Shown in pieces: positions 63,548 through 64,000 of a stretch of DNA of 64,000 nt. Every line of letters starts with the position of its first letter. Position 1 is the first letter of the stretch. The notes under the pieces are model-generated. The model made no database searches and was not told the DNA's origin. It saw nothing but the letters and a program-made list of their open reading frames with translations. The stretch comes from Verrucomicrobiota bacterium. GTDB lineage: Bacteria; Verrucomicrobiota; Verrucomicrobiia; Chthoniobacterales; Terrimicrobiaceae. The DNA lies in contig JAPLTF010000060.1 in the NCBI GenBank assembly GCA_026398275.1, positions 1 through 64,000 of the forward strand. Reading direction: 5' to 3'. The translations under genes were made by a program, and so were the position numbers.

Positions 63548-64000
63548 ATGAATTTCGCACATCTCACCCACCGCCGCGCCCCGCTCGCCGGACGACGACA
63601 GCTTCGCGCCGTTCTCATCCTTCTGACTTCATCCTTCATCCTTCAGGCTGCGGCATCCGGGGCCGATTACACGATCGCGCAGGTTGGCAAAAAGAACCGG
63701 ATCATTTTTGATTATCCCGCACCGACGCCGAGCCCGGCCGGGAAGCCCGAGAGCGGAACTCAGAAACCGGAAACCGCAGCTCCGACTCCGACGCCGATGC
63801 CCGCAACCCCTTCGCCGGCTCCCGATTCTCCGCGCCAAATCCAAGCGCCGGAACTAAAGCCGGCCGCCCTCGTTTCTCCGCAGCCTGCCGCGACGCCGGA
63901 GCCCGCGTCTTCGGCTTCCCAACTGCCGCCGCAGCCGACGCCACAGCCCATCCTTACCCCAGCCACGACCCCCGAGCCCACCCCGCTGGCTGTGGCCACG
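63548..64000 (+). CDS. Secreted Pro/Thr-rich protein, truncated by the window end (absent from the ORF track)
   Basis: Hand translation from ATG 63548: MNFAHLTHRRAPLAGRRQLRAVLILLTSSFILQAAASGADYTIAQVGKKNRIIFDYPAPTPSPAGKP..., open to base 64000. Confidence 0.7.
   Translation, partial: MNFAHLTHRRAPLAGRRQLRAVLILLTSSFILQAAASGADYTIAQVGKKNRIIFDYPAPTPSPAGKPESGTQKPETAAPTPTPMPATPSPAPDSPRQIQAPELKPAALVSPQPAATPEPASSASQLPPQPTPQPILTPATTPEPTPLAVAT

Overview
The 64 kb window is GC-rich and its gene content resembles a PVC-group (Verrucomicrobia-like) chromosome; this taxonomic reading is inferred from gene content only. I saw no rRNA, tRNA, CRISPR array, transposase or phage module. Main blocks: (1) a HigBA-like toxin-antitoxin pair, a phosphoesterase, and an overlapping DUF1365 / FAD oxidoreductase / acyl desaturase / ParB operon (minus strand); (2) a 626-aa PEP-CTERM protein next to a PliI-like putative lysozyme inhibitor, with an unusual pair of 30-nt-spaced inverted repeats in its divergent promoter region; (3) AraC and Ada-like genes, then a FecR / CHASE2-class III cyclase operon that ends in an unlisted 55-aa secreted Gly/Cys peptide with its own terminator; (4) a PHP-glycosyltransferase fusion, a Phd/PIN toxin-antitoxin pair, a DUF2334 deacetylase, ftsH, a phosphodiesterase-like protein and gltBD; (5) an overlapping seven-gene operon for polysaccharide glycosyltransferases, exosortase and EpsI; (6) a methyltransferase, an ATP-grasp protein, a GT-B glycosyltransferase, a Spy-like protein and an endonuclease/exonuclease/phosphatase-family protein; (7) a cell-surface locus with a PEP-CTERM protein, a 3850-aa FHA/DUF3739 TpsA exoprotein, a YezD-like gene, and a tight TpsB / DUF2341-LamG-ExbB / ExbD / TonB / Pro-rich operon that runs off the window end. 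The best candidates for an undescribed system are the TonB-coupled two-partner secretion locus (46.8-64 kb) and the FecR-CHASE2 cyclase-small peptide operon (13.4-16.9 kb).
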